Below, one piece after another: positions 54,298-63,406 of a stretch of 64,000 nt of DNA (position 1 is the stretch's first letter; every line of letters begins with the position of its first letter). The position numbers were made by a program, and so were the translations under genes. The notes under the pieces are model-generated. The model had not been told where the DNA came from, did no database searches, and saw only the letters and a program-made list of their open reading frames with translations. This DNA comes from Kaistella chaponensis (GTDB taxonomy: Bacteria; Bacteroidota; Bacteroidia; Flavobacteriales; Weeksellaceae), in the NCBI RefSeq assembly GCF_900156725.1, contig NZ_FTOI01000004.1, positions 62,001 through 126,000 of the forward strand, written 5' to 3'.

Positions 54298-55176
54298 TTA
54301 TTTCTCCCAGTTTGCTGGTGTTCCTTGTGGAGCTGCACCACCTTGAGCTGGAGTAATTGGATTTTGTTCCTGATTGATATGATAAACATAAGCTGCTACA
54401 TTTTGGATATCGAAACCGGTTAGAACTCCATTTTTTCCCCAAGCTTGCATGGTAGGATTATTTGGACTTCCGTTTTCAACCATGTGGAATACATTTTTAA
54501 ATAATGTTTTTTCCGGTTGATTGATCCATGCTTGATCGGTAAGATTTGGTCCAATTCCACCTTTTCCGCCATCACCGTGACAAGAAACGCAGTTTGTTTT
54601 AAAAACTTCCTGCCCCGCTGCAATATTATCCGGAGAATAAACCGCATTGTCTATAGTTGGAGGAGGGGTGTTTTTTACATATTCTGCGATGCTTGCAGTT
54701 TGAGCTTTGTATTCTGCATCATATTCTGTGCCTTGATGCGCAAAATCGGTCAAAAAGAAAGAAATCATATAAACAGCACAATAAGCAACTCCGAAATAGA
54801 ATAAACCAAGCCACCATTTTGGTAACTGATTGTCTAATTCCATAATTCCATCGAAACCGTGGTCGATTAGCAAATCCTGTTCTGTACTTGCTGTTTGTTT
54901 TTTAAATGCACTTTCATACAATCCCTTGAAATATGGGATTTTTTTTGATTGAAGATATTCTGCCTTTTGAGCGTCGGTTAAACTTTTGAATTTTTCATTT
55001 TCAATCAAGTCACCGATTGCATTTTGAATAAGGGCAAGAATTGTACTTATCACTGCTGTTCCCCAAAAATAAGGTGAAGACAGGAATGAGGAATTCTGTA
55101 CAAACATGTAATACATGATGAAAAGAATTACCAGTATAATAGCGATCGTTACGTAAACGGGGGATCTTTGTTTCAT
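54298..55176 (-). CDS. ccoP: cbb3 oxidase diheme-type subunit, single-haem CcoP
   Basis: A 292-residue membrane cytochrome c. Three helices: two near the N-terminus (about 8-50) and one at about 119-142. Only one haem c site is present, CVSCHGDGGKGG, with the distal Met likely in NPTMQAW; classical CcoP has two. The C-terminal end is Pro/Gly/Ala-rich. It carries electrons from the periplasm to CcoO. One-haem CcoP is known in Bacteroidota. Confidence 0.9.
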   Translation of the reverse strand: MKQRSPVYVTIAIILVILFIMYYMFVQNSSFLSSPYFWGTAVISTILALIQNAIGDLIENEKFKSLTDAQKAEYLQSKKIPYFKGLYESAFKKQTASTEQDLLIDHGFDGIMELDNQLPKWWLGLFYFGVAYCAVYMISFFLTDFAHQGTEYDAEYKAQTASIAEYVKNTPPPTIDNAVYSPDNIAAGQEVFKTNCVSCHGDGGKGGIGPNLTDQAWINQPEKTLFKNVFHMVENGSPNNPTMQAWGKNGVLTGFDIQNVAAYVYHINQEQNPITPAQGGAAPQGTPANWEK

Positions 55177-55197
55177 TTTATTTAGTTTTATATAAAA

Positions 55198-55389
55198 TTA
55201 CAAGTTTTTATCGTCAATATCATCTTCTAAAGGAGCATTTGCTTCTTCGTCATAATGTTTCTTAGACCTTGAAAAAACCCAAATTACGATTCCTAAAAAA
55301 AATATAAGAAAGAATATCATGGAGAAAGTTTGGTACAAACCAACATTTTCGCCATTTGCTAGAATATCTTTTATATTTTGAGGAATCAT
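55198..55389 (-). CDS. ccoQ: cbb3 oxidase small subunit CcoQ-like
   Basis: A 63-residue protein with one predicted helix (about 21-41, FSMIFFLIFFLGIVIWVF) and an acidic C-terminal tail. Size, topology and position between ccoNO and ccoP fit CcoQ. The match is based on place more than on motif. Confidence 0.75.
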   Translation of the reverse strand: MIPQNIKDILANGENVGLYQTFSMIFFLIFFLGIVIWVFSRSKKHYDEEANAPLEDDIDDKNL

Positions 55390-55404
55390 AATTTTGATTT
55401 TAAT

Positions 55405-57684
55405 TTATTTAGTACTTGCCGTTTTAATTTCGGTTGTTTTAATATCGGTTCCTAATCTTTGCAAATATGAAATCAAGGCTACGATCTCTTTTTTCTCAAG
55501 AGGGACGAAATTAGCACCTTCTTGTGCTTTTCTTTGAGCATAAGCTTCTTTCACATCGGCAGCTTCAGAATAGATCTGTTTTACGATAAACTTCGCCTGG
55601 TTATCTGCCCAGCTGTCAGCTGAATCGATTTGGGCTTGAGTGTAAGGAACATCAAACGTATTTTTCATCAGTTTGATTTTATCCACCATTTGGCTTCTGT
55701 CTAAATCTCTTGCAATTAGCCATGGGTATCTTGGCATAATTGATCCGGCCGAAGTTACTCTAGGATTTAACATGTGTTTGTAATGCCAAGAACTTGGGTT
55801 TTTACCGCCTTCTCGGTGCAAATCTGGTCCTGTTCTTTTCGAGCCCCACAAGAATGGTCGGTCATAAATAAATTCACCAGCTTTTGAATATTGCCCATTT
55901 TTACCATTAAATCGAACTACTTCATCTCTAAAAGGACGAATCATTTGACTGTGACAAGCATTACAACCTTCACGGATGTATAAGTCTCTTCCTTCTAATT
56001 CAAGCGGAGAGTAGGGTTTAACCGCTGCAATTGTTGGTACGTTATCTTTAATAGTAAGGGTTGGAACGATTTCTACAAATCCACCAATAGCAACTGCGAT
56101 AAATGAAAGTACTGTTAAAAGAATCGGAGTTCTCTCTAACCAAAGGTGTAGTCCTTCTCCCTCTTTTCTTTTCTTCGTTGTCGCAGCCAAAGCTGGTGCT
56201 TCTGCAGGAACATTTTTTTGGAAAGATCCGCTTCTTACTGTTGCTACTACGTTTACACACATTAAGATTGCTCCGGAAATATACAATAAACCACCTACAA
56301 ATCTCATTTGATAATAAGGAATAATCGCTGTAACAGTATCTAACCAGTTTTTATAAAGTAAGGTACCATCTGGATTAAATTGTTTCCACATTAGTCCTTG
56401 TGTAAATCCGGCAATATATAAAGGAACAGCATAGAAAATAATTCCTAATGTACCTAGCCAAAAGTGCCAGTTTGCTAATTTTACAGACCAAAGTTTAGTT
56501 CTCCACATAATTGGAAGAAGGTAATAAATCATACCAAAGGTTATGAATCCATTCCAACCTAGAGCACCAACGTGAACGTGACCAATTACCCAATCGGTAT
56601 AGTGACCAATTTTATTTAATGTTTTTGTTGCCAATAATGGTCCTTCGAAAGTTGCCATACCATAACAGGTAACTGCTACCACGAAGAATTTAAGTACAGG
56701 GTTTTCTCTCACTTTGTCCCATGCCCCTCTTAAAGTAAGAAGCCCGTTTAGCATTCCTCCCCAAGACGGTGCAATCAACATAATAGAAAATCCTGTTGCC
56801 AATGCTTGCGCCCAACCTGGAACGGCGGTGTATTGTAAATGGTGAGGTCCTGCCCAAATGTAAACAAAAATCAATGACCAAAAGTGAATAATTGATAATT
56901 TGTAAGAAAATACAGGCCGATCTGCAGCTTTAGGTAAGAAATAATACATCAAACCAAGTATAGGAGTTGTAAGGAAAAATGCTACTGCATTGTGACCATA
57001 CCACCATTGAACCAAAGCATCTTTCACTCCTGCATAAGCAGAATAAGATTTCCATCCGGTGAAAGTTAAAGGTACTTCTAAGTTGTTGATGAGGTGTAAC
57101 ATCGCTACAGCAACCCAGGTTCCTAAATAGAACCAAATGGCTACATATAAATGTCGCACTCTTCGGATTAATATGGTACCAATCATATTGATTCCGAAAA
57201 TAACCCAAACAACAGTGATTAAAATATCAATAGGCCATTCATGTTCTGCGTATTCTTTAGAAGTATTAATCCCCATTAGGAATGTAATAACTACCGCAAC
57301 AATCATTAATTGCCATCCCCAGAAATGAATCCAAGAAAGCACATCACTGTACATTCTCGTTTTTAGGAGTCTTTGCAAAGAATAATAAATACCCGCGAAC
57401 ATACCATTGCCAACAAATGCAAAAATTACTGCACTGGTATGCAACATTCTAATCCGGCCAAAACCGAAAGCACCATGCGTATTAATAAGCCCCTGCAAAT
57501 TACCGCTTCGCAAACTTACGATGGTTGCATCGTCTGTTCCGAAGAAATATTCGGGAAGTTCGGGATAAAATAGCATTAAAGCGGCAGTTAGTCCTAGCAA
57601 AAATCCGACAAGCCCGAAGACTACGGTTGCATAGAGAAACGCTCGCACAATGCTGTTGTCATAACTAAATTTTTGAGTTTCCAT
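55405..57684 (-). CDS. ccoNO: Fused cbb3 oxidase catalytic subunit CcoN-CcoO
   Basis: A 759-residue fusion of CcoN (about 1-470, about 12 helices, haem b and b3/CuB sites with His motifs such as MLHTSAVIF, WWYGHNAVAFF, GPHHLQY and DWVIGHVHVGALG) and CcoO (about 515-759) with one haem c, C574-NAC-H578 in CNACHSQMIRP. The fusion is typical of Bacteroidota. It is the oxygen-reducing core used at low oxygen, and it needs copper. Confidence 0.95.
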   Translation of the reverse strand: METQKFSYDNSIVRAFLYATVVFGLVGFLLGLTAALMLFYPELPEYFFGTDDATIVSLRSGNLQGLINTHGAFGFGRIRMLHTSAVIFAFVGNGMFAGIYYSLQRLLKTRMYSDVLSWIHFWGWQLMIVAVVITFLMGINTSKEYAEHEWPIDILITVVWVIFGINMIGTILIRRVRHLYVAIWFYLGTWVAVAMLHLINNLEVPLTFTGWKSYSAYAGVKDALVQWWYGHNAVAFFLTTPILGLMYYFLPKAADRPVFSYKLSIIHFWSLIFVYIWAGPHHLQYTAVPGWAQALATGFSIMLIAPSWGGMLNGLLTLRGAWDKVRENPVLKFFVVAVTCYGMATFEGPLLATKTLNKIGHYTDWVIGHVHVGALGWNGFITFGMIYYLLPIMWRTKLWSVKLANWHFWLGTLGIIFYAVPLYIAGFTQGLMWKQFNPDGTLLYKNWLDTVTAIIPYYQMRFVGGLLYISGAILMCVNVVATVRSGSFQKNVPAEAPALAATTKKRKEGEGLHLWLERTPILLTVLSFIAVAIGGFVEIVPTLTIKDNVPTIAAVKPYSPLELEGRDLYIREGCNACHSQMIRPFRDEVVRFNGKNGQYSKAGEFIYDRPFLWGSKRTGPDLHREGGKNPSSWHYKHMLNPRVTSAGSIMPRYPWLIARDLDRSQMVDKIKLMKNTFDVPYTQAQIDSADSWADNQAKFIVKQIYSEAADVKEAYAQRKAQEGANFVPLEKKEIVALISYLQRLGTDIKTTEIKTASTK

Positions 57685-57689
57685 ATAAA

Positions 57690-57893
57690 TTAATCACTTT
57701 TTTCTTCTGAAGGTATATCTAATTTCTGTTCTTTGTCACCTTTGTTTTTTACGATTTCTGATTCTAAAAGTATTCGAACTGCTGGTGATTCATCATCATC
57801 AAATTGGCCATTTCTAGCGCTTACTATAAAAATGATCAGAAAAACGACAGCTAATAAAACGCTGCAGAAAATCATTAAATATAGTATATCCAT
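57690..57893 (-). CDS. ccoS: CcoS-like small protein
   Basis: A 67-residue protein with one N-terminal helix (about 3-25) and an acidic tail; CcoS helps insert haem and copper into cbb3 oxidase. First gene of the operon, six bases before ccoNO. Its ATG is 8 bases after the -7 element, so the transcript is nearly leaderless. Confidence 0.82.
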   Translation of the reverse strand: MDILYLMIFCSVLLAVVFLIIFIVSARNGQFDDDESPAVRILLESEIVKNKGDKEQKLDIPSEEKSD

Positions 57894-57900
57894 AGCAATG

Positions 57901-57908
57901 CAAATTTA
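57901..57908 (-). promoter_or_regulatory. -7 element of the ccoS operon
   Basis: TAAATTTG on the minus strand (57908 to 57901), 8 bases from the ATG. A second copy lies at 57930 to 57923. The Crp/Fnr-type box centre is 39.5 bp upstream of its first base. Confidence 0.5.
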
Positions 57909-57941
57909 TTATAAAATTCATCCAAATTTACTCAAAAAATA

Positions 57942-57953
57942 TGATTTTCATCA
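57942..57953. promoter_or_regulatory. Candidate Crp/Fnr-type box upstream of ccoS-NOQP
   Basis: TGAT-TTTC-ATCA, the FNR core (TTGAT-N4-ATCAA) without the outer T/A. Read on the minus strand it is AATGAT-GAAA-ATCAT, which matches the copper-trio box in 13 of 15 bases. Confidence 0.65.
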
Positions 57954-58007
57954 TTTAATGTTAAAATAAGTTAATTTAAAATATTTCTAAATTAGGGTAA
58001 TTCATTT

Positions 58008-60398
58008 TTAACTGTTGATTTTGAAATATTTAGTGCTTCGCCACCATGTGGCAACTGATGTAAATGCAACAACGCTTATTGAACTGATCGGCATTAATAT
58101 CGCTGCAAAAAGTGGCGACATATGTCCTGTTACGGCAAAACCAAGTCCGATTATATTGTACATAAAGCTAATTGCAAAGGTTATTTTTACAATCATCATC
58201 GCATCTTTACAAAATTTCAAATATTTTTCAAAATCAACTAATTTAACTCCTGCCATGATTACATCAGACGACGGCGTAAAGGAGTTCGTGTCATCTGCAA
58301 CCGCAATGCCAACATTGCTTTGTTTCAAAGCTCCCGCATCATTTAAACCATCGCCAAACATGGCAACTTTGTGTTGGTGATCTTGTAAATTTTTTATGTA
58401 GTTCAGTTTATCTTCTGGACTTTGATTAAAAGCCATTTCCGTCACATTTGGAATCATGGTTTTTAATTTAATTTCTTCCGAAGAGTTGTCACCACTTAAA
58501 ATATGAATTTGATAACCATAAAGACTTTTAAATAAAGTTTTCAAATCATCTCGATATTCATTCTTGAAAATAAATTTCCCTAAAAATTCCTCATTTCTGC
58601 TTATATATACGGCGGTTTCCAAGCTTTTAGATCTTTGCCCAATCAACTTTGCGGAGCCAATTTTGTAATTCGTTCCGCGAACATTGGCTTCATATCCTTT
58701 TCCTGGAATTTCCCTGAAGTTTTCTACGGGAAAATATTCGTCCTCAACTTCCACAAAATTGTAAAGAGCCTTTGATAAAGGATGGTTTGAATTTTTTAAA
58801 AGTGACTTGATGTTTTTTAAATCAAAATCTGAAAAATCATTGCCCTCAAAATTAATATTTGATTTTTTATTGTGCGTAATCGTTCCCGTTTTGTCGAAAA
58901 CCAAAGTGTCAATTTTGGATATTTTCTCAATGGTCAAAGTGTCTTTTACATAAAATTTATTTCGACCCAAAATCCGCATGACATGTCCGAAAGTAAAAGG
59001 TGCAGACAAAGCCAATGCACAAGGACAGGCAATGATCAAAATCGCTGCGACCACTTGAAACATTTTTTCGAAATCAATTCTTCCCCAATAAATTCCGGCA
59101 ATTAATGTGATTGCTAAAATAATGAAAGTGAAATATTTTGAAATTTCATTGGTCAAATTATCGAGACCGGTTTCGTATTTTTTAAAAGCCTCCTTATTCC
59201 AAAGTTGGGTAAGGTAACTTTGATTCACGGTTTTGATGACTTCTAATTCTAAAGCTGAACCAATTTGTTTTCCACCGGCAAAAATTTTATCACCTGCTTT
59301 TTTAGGGATCGAAGCACTTTCACCTGTAATGAAACTGTTATCGATGTTTCCTTCCCCATTAATTAAAACTGCATCTACAGGAATAATTTCCTGATTCCGA
59401 ACCATTATTCGGTCGCCAATTTTTAAATCTGAAAGTAAAATATTGTCCTGTTTTCCATTGAAATCTACTTTTGTGACTGCAATCGGATAAAAGGATTTGT
59501 AATCTCGGTCATAAGAAAGCGCGCTGTAGGTTCTTTTCTGAAATAATTTCCCCAAAAGCATGAAAAATAAAAGCCCACACAAAGTATCGAAATAGCCAGC
59601 TCCATAGTTGGTTAATGTTTCGTAAATACTTCGTCCATAGAGCATTAGAATTCCTAGGACAATGGGAACATCAATGTTTACAATCTTATTTTTTAGACCA
59701 AACCAAGCTGATTTAAAGTAATCTGAGGCGGAATAAAATACAACGGGTGTTGCCAGCAAAAACATTAAAAAACGAAAAAGTGGTTTGTATTTATCCATCC
59801 AGAAATCGGTGGTTCCCATTACTTCTCCAGCATATTCCGGGTAGGAAAAAAACATACCGTTTCCGAATGCAAATCCTGCAATTGCCAATTTGATGACCAA
59901 GGTTTTATCTAAAAACTCTTCCTTTTTTTCTGCAGTTTCCAGATTGATTACCGGTTTGTAACCCAAGTTGCTTAGAAATTTCGCAAGTTCACTTAATTTT
60001 AATTCATTGTGATTGAATGAAATTTGAACGTTTTTCCGGGTAAAGTTCACCTGTGAATAATTGATGTTTGGGTTTAGAGTATGCAAACTCTCCAATAGCC
60101 AAATACAAGATGAGCAGTGAATGACAGGAATTTTGAAAGTGACAAGACTTGTGTTTCCTTCAGAAAAATCAGTTACTTTATCAAAAATTTCTTGGGTGTC
60201 GAGATAATCAAATTGGGAAATGTTATCATCATTGGGTCTGATTCCGGACCGTTTATTCAGTTCATAAAAATTGCCTAAATCATTAATATTCAGGATTTCA
60301 TAAACCGATTTACATCCGTTACAGCAAAATATTTTGTTGTCCAAAGAAATTCGCTCTTTTTCTATCTCCTGACCGCAATGAAAACAATTTTCTGACAC
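58008..60398 (-). CDS. ccoI: Copper-transporting P-type ATPase CcoI/CopA2
   Basis: A 796-residue P1B copper ATPase. N-terminal Cys pairs (C5-C8, C25/C26-C29) and a heavy-metal domain with H94-C95-SS-C98 precede eight helices. The membrane metal site is CPC in IIACPCALALSAP; phosphorylation motif DKTGTITH, HP in SNHPLSKAL, and GDGLNDAGAL follow. This type exports Cu(I) for cbb3 assembly. Its promoter region is shared with the divergent crp-like gene. Confidence 0.94.
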   Translation of the reverse strand: MSENCFHCGQEIEKERISLDNKIFCCNGCKSVYEILNINDLGNFYELNKRSGIRPNDDNISQFDYLDTQEIFDKVTDFSEGNTSLVTFKIPVIHCSSCIWLLESLHTLNPNINYSQVNFTRKNVQISFNHNELKLSELAKFLSNLGYKPVINLETAEKKEEFLDKTLVIKLAIAGFAFGNGMFFSYPEYAGEVMGTTDFWMDKYKPLFRFLMFLLATPVVFYSASDYFKSAWFGLKNKIVNIDVPIVLGILMLYGRSIYETLTNYGAGYFDTLCGLLFFMLLGKLFQKRTYSALSYDRDYKSFYPIAVTKVDFNGKQDNILLSDLKIGDRIMVRNQEIIPVDAVLINGEGNIDNSFITGESASIPKKAGDKIFAGGKQIGSALELEVIKTVNQSYLTQLWNKEAFKKYETGLDNLTNEISKYFTFIILAITLIAGIYWGRIDFEKMFQVVAAILIIACPCALALSAPFTFGHVMRILGRNKFYVKDTLTIEKISKIDTLVFDKTGTITHNKKSNINFEGNDFSDFDLKNIKSLLKNSNHPLSKALYNFVEVEDEYFPVENFREIPGKGYEANVRGTNYKIGSAKLIGQRSKSLETAVYISRNEEFLGKFIFKNEYRDDLKTLFKSLYGYQIHILSGDNSSEEIKLKTMIPNVTEMAFNQSPEDKLNYIKNLQDHQHKVAMFGDGLNDAGALKQSNVGIAVADDTNSFTPSSDVIMAGVKLVDFEKYLKFCKDAMMIVKITFAISFMYNIIGLGFAVTGHMSPLFAAILMPISSISVVAFTSVATWWRSTKYFKINS

Positions 60399-60428
60399 TT
60401 TTTATTAATTTCAACCCACAAAATTATA

Positions 60429-60442
60429 ACAAATATATTTGT
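60429..60442. promoter_or_regulatory. Symmetric double -7 element between ccoI and the Crp/Fnr gene
   Basis: ACAAATATATTTGT is a perfect palindrome that contains TATATTTG on both strands, so it can serve as a -7 element for ccoI (60437 to 60430) and, on the plus strand, for the regulator. It also overlaps the -33 TTG of the plus-strand promoter. Confidence 0.5.
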
Positions 60443-60469
60443 GTTAAGGTTTTAAAAACTCTATTTTTG
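60439..60469 (+). promoter_or_regulatory. Promoter of the Crp/Fnr regulator gene
   Basis: TTG (60439-60441), 20-bp spacer, TATTTTTG (60462-60469). Predicted start near 60476, 13 bases before the ATG. Confidence 0.5.
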
Positions 60470-60470
60470 C

Positions 60471-60482
60471 TGATAAATGTCA
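60471..60482. promoter_or_regulatory. Candidate Crp/Fnr-type box at the regulator's own start
   Basis: TGAT-AAAT-GTCA; read on the minus strand TGAC-N4-ATCA, one half-site from each of the other two boxes. It overlaps the predicted start of the regulator transcript (repression position) and its centre is 39.5 bp upstream of the ccoI -7 element (activation position). Confidence 0.45.
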
Positions 60483-60488
60483 TAAATA

Positions 60489-61202
60489 ATGTCGGTAGAA
60501 AAACAAAACTTAATTGAAGAAAATTTAAAGCAGATTTTTAATGAAGATTTTTTAATGGAAATGCTTTCAGCAGAAGATTTTCAAAATTATAATTCCGTTA
60601 AACAAATACTTAAGTTTCATAAAGGAGATACCATTTTTGAGGATGGCGACAATTCAAAAGGGGTATATTTTATTAAAAAAGGGACTACAAAGCTAGCCAA
60701 ACAAGGCGTTTACGGAAAAGAGCAGATTTTGCGATTTATAAAAGAAGGTGATTTGATTGGATACCGTTCTTTACTTTGCGGAGAAAATTTTCAAGCAAAA
60801 GGAGAAGCGATGACCGAGGTGGAAGCACTGTTTTTACCCTCTGAATTTTTTCTTCATCTTTTAGAAGTATATCCTAAATTATCTTTTGTCATGCTGCAGA
60901 AAATAGCTTTTGAATTGGGAGAATCTTCGAATACGGTTACTTTTTTAGCACAAAAAACGGTTCGCGAAAGATTGGCAGAAATTTTACTCTTATTAGAACA
61001 GAAACTGGGAACCGATCCCGAAGGATTTATTAAAATATCTTTAACAAGAGAAGAAATCGCAAACATCATCGGAACTGCAACAGAAAGTGCAATTCGATTG
61101 ATTTCTGAATTTAAGCAAGATGAACTGATCGAAGTTGAAGGACGAAATATAAAAATTATTCATCACGAGAAATTAAGAAAATTAGGTCACGTTATCAATT
61201 GA
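60489..61202 (+). CDS. Crp/Fnr-family transcription regulator
   Basis: A 237-residue regulator: cyclic-nucleotide-like beta roll (about 40-130), dimer helix (130-170) and a winged helix-turn-helix with LTREEIANIIGTATESAIRLISEF. In the recognition helix E199 and R203 keep the Glu-x3-Arg spacing that reads TGA half-sites in CRP and FNR. The protein has a single Cys (C97), so it lacks the N-terminal 4Fe-4S cysteines of true FNR and must sense something else. Divergent from ccoI; likely regulator of the cbb3 genes. Confidence 0.87.
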   Translation: MSVEKQNLIEENLKQIFNEDFLMEMLSAEDFQNYNSVKQILKFHKGDTIFEDGDNSKGVYFIKKGTTKLAKQGVYGKEQILRFIKEGDLIGYRSLLCGENFQAKGEAMTEVEALFLPSEFFLHLLEVYPKLSFVMLQKIAFELGESSNTVTFLAQKTVRERLAEILLLLEQKLGTDPEGFIKISLTREEIANIIGTATESAIRLISEFKQDELIEVEGRNIKIIHHEKLRKLGHVIN

Positions 61203-61362
61203 TGAGTGAATTTGAAAATGTATTAATTTGATTATTTTTTTGATTTCTTAAACATTCAGGAATCTAATTTTAATCAGCACTTATTGCATATTAAAATTTC
61301 CTTTTTTATCATTTATTACCCAAATTTCACATTTTCAAATTCTCACATTAACCCATTTAATT

Positions 61363-62178
61363 ATGTCTGTACATTCTGAAATAAAAAAAATTACTACCGA
61401 AACTTTGCGAAAAATGAAATTCGACAAAGAAAAAATAACCATGCTCACTGCGTATGATTTTACCACGGCAAAAATGGTTGATGCAGGTGGAGTAGATGCG
61501 ATTTTGGTAGGCGATTCTGCATCAAATGTGATGGCTGGTTTTGAAACCACTTTACCCATTACGCTTGATCACATGATTTATCATGCACAATGCGTGGTAC
61601 GTGGAGTTGACCGAGCTTTGGTAGTGGTCGATTTGCCTTTCGGAAGTTACCAGTCTAATCCCGAAAAAGCTTTGGAATCTGCAGTAAGAATTATGAAAGA
61701 ATCGGAAGCACATGCCATCAAATTAGAAGGTGGAAGTGAAGTTGAAGAATCCATCAGAAAAATTGTGAATGCGGGAATTCCTGTGATGGGACATTTGGGT
61801 TTAACGCCACAATCTATTTTTCAGTTCGGAACGTATAAAGTTCGTGCAAAAGAAGATGAAGAAGCAGAAAAATTATTGAAAGACGCAAAATTACTAGAGG
61901 AATTAGGATGTTTCGCCTTGGTTTTAGAAAAAATTCCGGCTGCATTGGCAAAAAAAGTATCAGAAAGTATTTCCATTCCAACCATCGGAATTGGAGCGGG
62001 ACCAGATTGCGACGGTCAAGTTTTGGTTTACCACGATATGGTGGGAATGAATCAGGGTTTTTCGCCCAAATTTCTCAGAAGATATTTAGATCTATACACT
62101 GAAATTACCGGTGCGGTTTCTCAGTTTGTGAAAGATGTAAAAGCTGTAGATTTCCCTAATGAAAAAGAAAGTTATTAA
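61363..62178 (+). CDS. panB: 3-methyl-2-oxobutanoate hydroxymethyltransferase
   Basis: A 271-residue cytoplasmic enzyme, first step of pantothenate synthesis, using methylene-THF. Signatures: [45 protein letters not shown], and [20 protein letters not shown]. Full length. Its stop overlaps the next gene start by 20 bases, so the esterase is probably translated from the same mRNA. Confidence 0.95.
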   Translation: MSVHSEIKKITTETLRKMKFDKEKITMLTAYDFTTAKMVDAGGVDAILVGDSASNVMAGFETTLPITLDHMIYHAQCVVRGVDRALVVVDLPFGSYQSNPEKALESAVRIMKESEAHAIKLEGGSEVEESIRKIVNAGIPVMGHLGLTPQSIFQFGTYKVRAKEDEEAEKLLKDAKLLEELGCFALVLEKIPAALAKKVSESISIPTIGIGAGPDCDGQVLVYHDMVGMNQGFSPKFLRRYLDLYTEITGAVSQFVKDVKAVDFPNEKESY

Positions 62179-63007
62179 GTTTTTCTATTTGCTGATTGGT
62201 TTTTGTTTTTTTCAATCCTGTGTTTCTCGAAAAACGCAGTTTGGAACAAAGACAGAAATCCGTGATTCTAAGGATTCCGCTCAAAGTTTGGCTAAAATTT
62301 CCTTGATTAAAAGTTTAGAATATTCCGAATTCAAGGAAGGTCAATTTAGCAATGAAAATGAATCTTTAAAATATCGCATTTTACGACCAGAAAAATTAGA
62401 TTTAAATAAAAAATATCCGCTTATCGTAGTTTTTCACGGTTCTGGCGCAATAGGTTCCGACAACAGATCACAAATGGGAGTTTTGTCTAAAATGTGGCTG
62501 CTTCCGGAAAATAGAAAGAAATTTCCTGCGTTTGTTATCGCTCCTCAATTTCCTGGTCGTTCTTCCAATTATCATCTCGATACAACACGTGGAGTTCAGG
62601 TTTCCGAATCGAATGAATATCTTGATTTGCTTTTAAAATCCGTTGATTCATTGGCAAGTGCAGAAAATATCGATCGATCCCGAATTTATGTTATGGGATT
62701 TTCGATGGGAGGTTCCACCACCACCAATGCGGTTTCTAAAAGACCTGATTTATTTGCCGCAGCGATTAATATTTCGGGAATTTCACAATTCAATAATAAT
62801 GAAAACCTTCTAAAAACCCCAATTTGGATGGTTCACGGAAGTTTAGATGCCGATAATTATCCCCAAAGCAATTTGAAATTTTACGAAGAAATGAAAGACA
62901 AAGGACAGGTTCTTTTTTGGGAATTTAAAGATAAATATCATAATAATATCATCTCTGCGAAACTCGTAGATGCACTACCAAAATGGCTTTTTAATCAAAA
63001 AAAATAA
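62159..63007 (+). CDS. Alpha/beta-hydrolase lipoprotein
   Basis: A 282-residue exported lipoprotein (lipobox FFQSC21) with an alpha/beta-hydrolase domain of the phospholipase/carboxylesterase or dienelactone-hydrolase type. The nucleophile elbow is GFSMGG, the acid is D in [10 protein letters not shown] and the catalytic His is in [19 protein letters not shown] forms the oxyanion loop. Surface esterase, substrate unknown. Overlaps panB by 20 bases. Confidence 0.85.
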   Translation: MKKKVIKFFYLLIGFCFFQSCVSRKTQFGTKTEIRDSKDSAQSLAKISLIKSLEYSEFKEGQFSNENESLKYRILRPEKLDLNKKYPLIVVFHGSGAIGSDNRSQMGVLSKMWLLPENRKKFPAFVIAPQFPGRSSNYHLDTTRGVQVSESNEYLDLLLKSVDSLASAENIDRSRIYVMGFSMGGSTTTNAVSKRPDLFAAAINISGISQFNNNENLLKTPIWMVHGSLDADNYPQSNLKFYEEMKDKGQVLFWEFKDKYHNNIISAKLVDALPKWLFNQKK

Positions 63008-63010
63008 ACA

Positions 63011-63340
63011 ATGAATACCAATACCCAAACCATTCAAGGCATCCTTTCAATCGGCGCAATTTTGTGTCTCGTGGTAGGTTTTTTTAACCTTTTTTCTCCT
63101 GAAATCAATGATTTGCTTTACAACAAATTATTTTACATTTTAATCGGAGTAAGCTTCTTTTTTCAAGCGCCCACTTTAGGAAACAAAAATTTGTTATATC
63201 CAATGTATGCAGCGGCAGCTTTGTGCGTAATCGGTGCGTTTTTGCCAAAAGAGTCCCAATTTGGAATGATCAAAACTATTGGACTTTTTGCGGGTGTAAT
63301 TCTCTCTATTTTTAATAGACCGAAAGTTTCGCGACAATAA
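63011..63340 (+). CDS. Small membrane protein
   Basis: A 109-residue protein with four predicted membrane helices (about 9-28, 36-52, 60-76 and 85-102). No recognised domain. Starts three bases after the esterase gene, so part of the panB run. Function unknown. Confidence 0.75.
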   Translation: MNTNTQTIQGILSIGAILCLVVGFFNLFSPEINDLLYNKLFYILIGVSFFFQAPTLGNKNLLYPMYAAAALCVIGAFLPKESQFGMIKTIGLFAGVILSIFNRPKVSRQ

Positions 63341-63406
63341 GATTACGGGGGATTTTTTTCGGTTGTCAAAAGTTTTCTTAGAAGTTTTTTGAGTTTTTAA
63401 GAAAGC

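Noticed and set aside
58015-58380. 121-residue open frame antisense to ccoI
   Set aside because: Opposite the last domain of a complete P-type ATPase; no start context or recognised motif.
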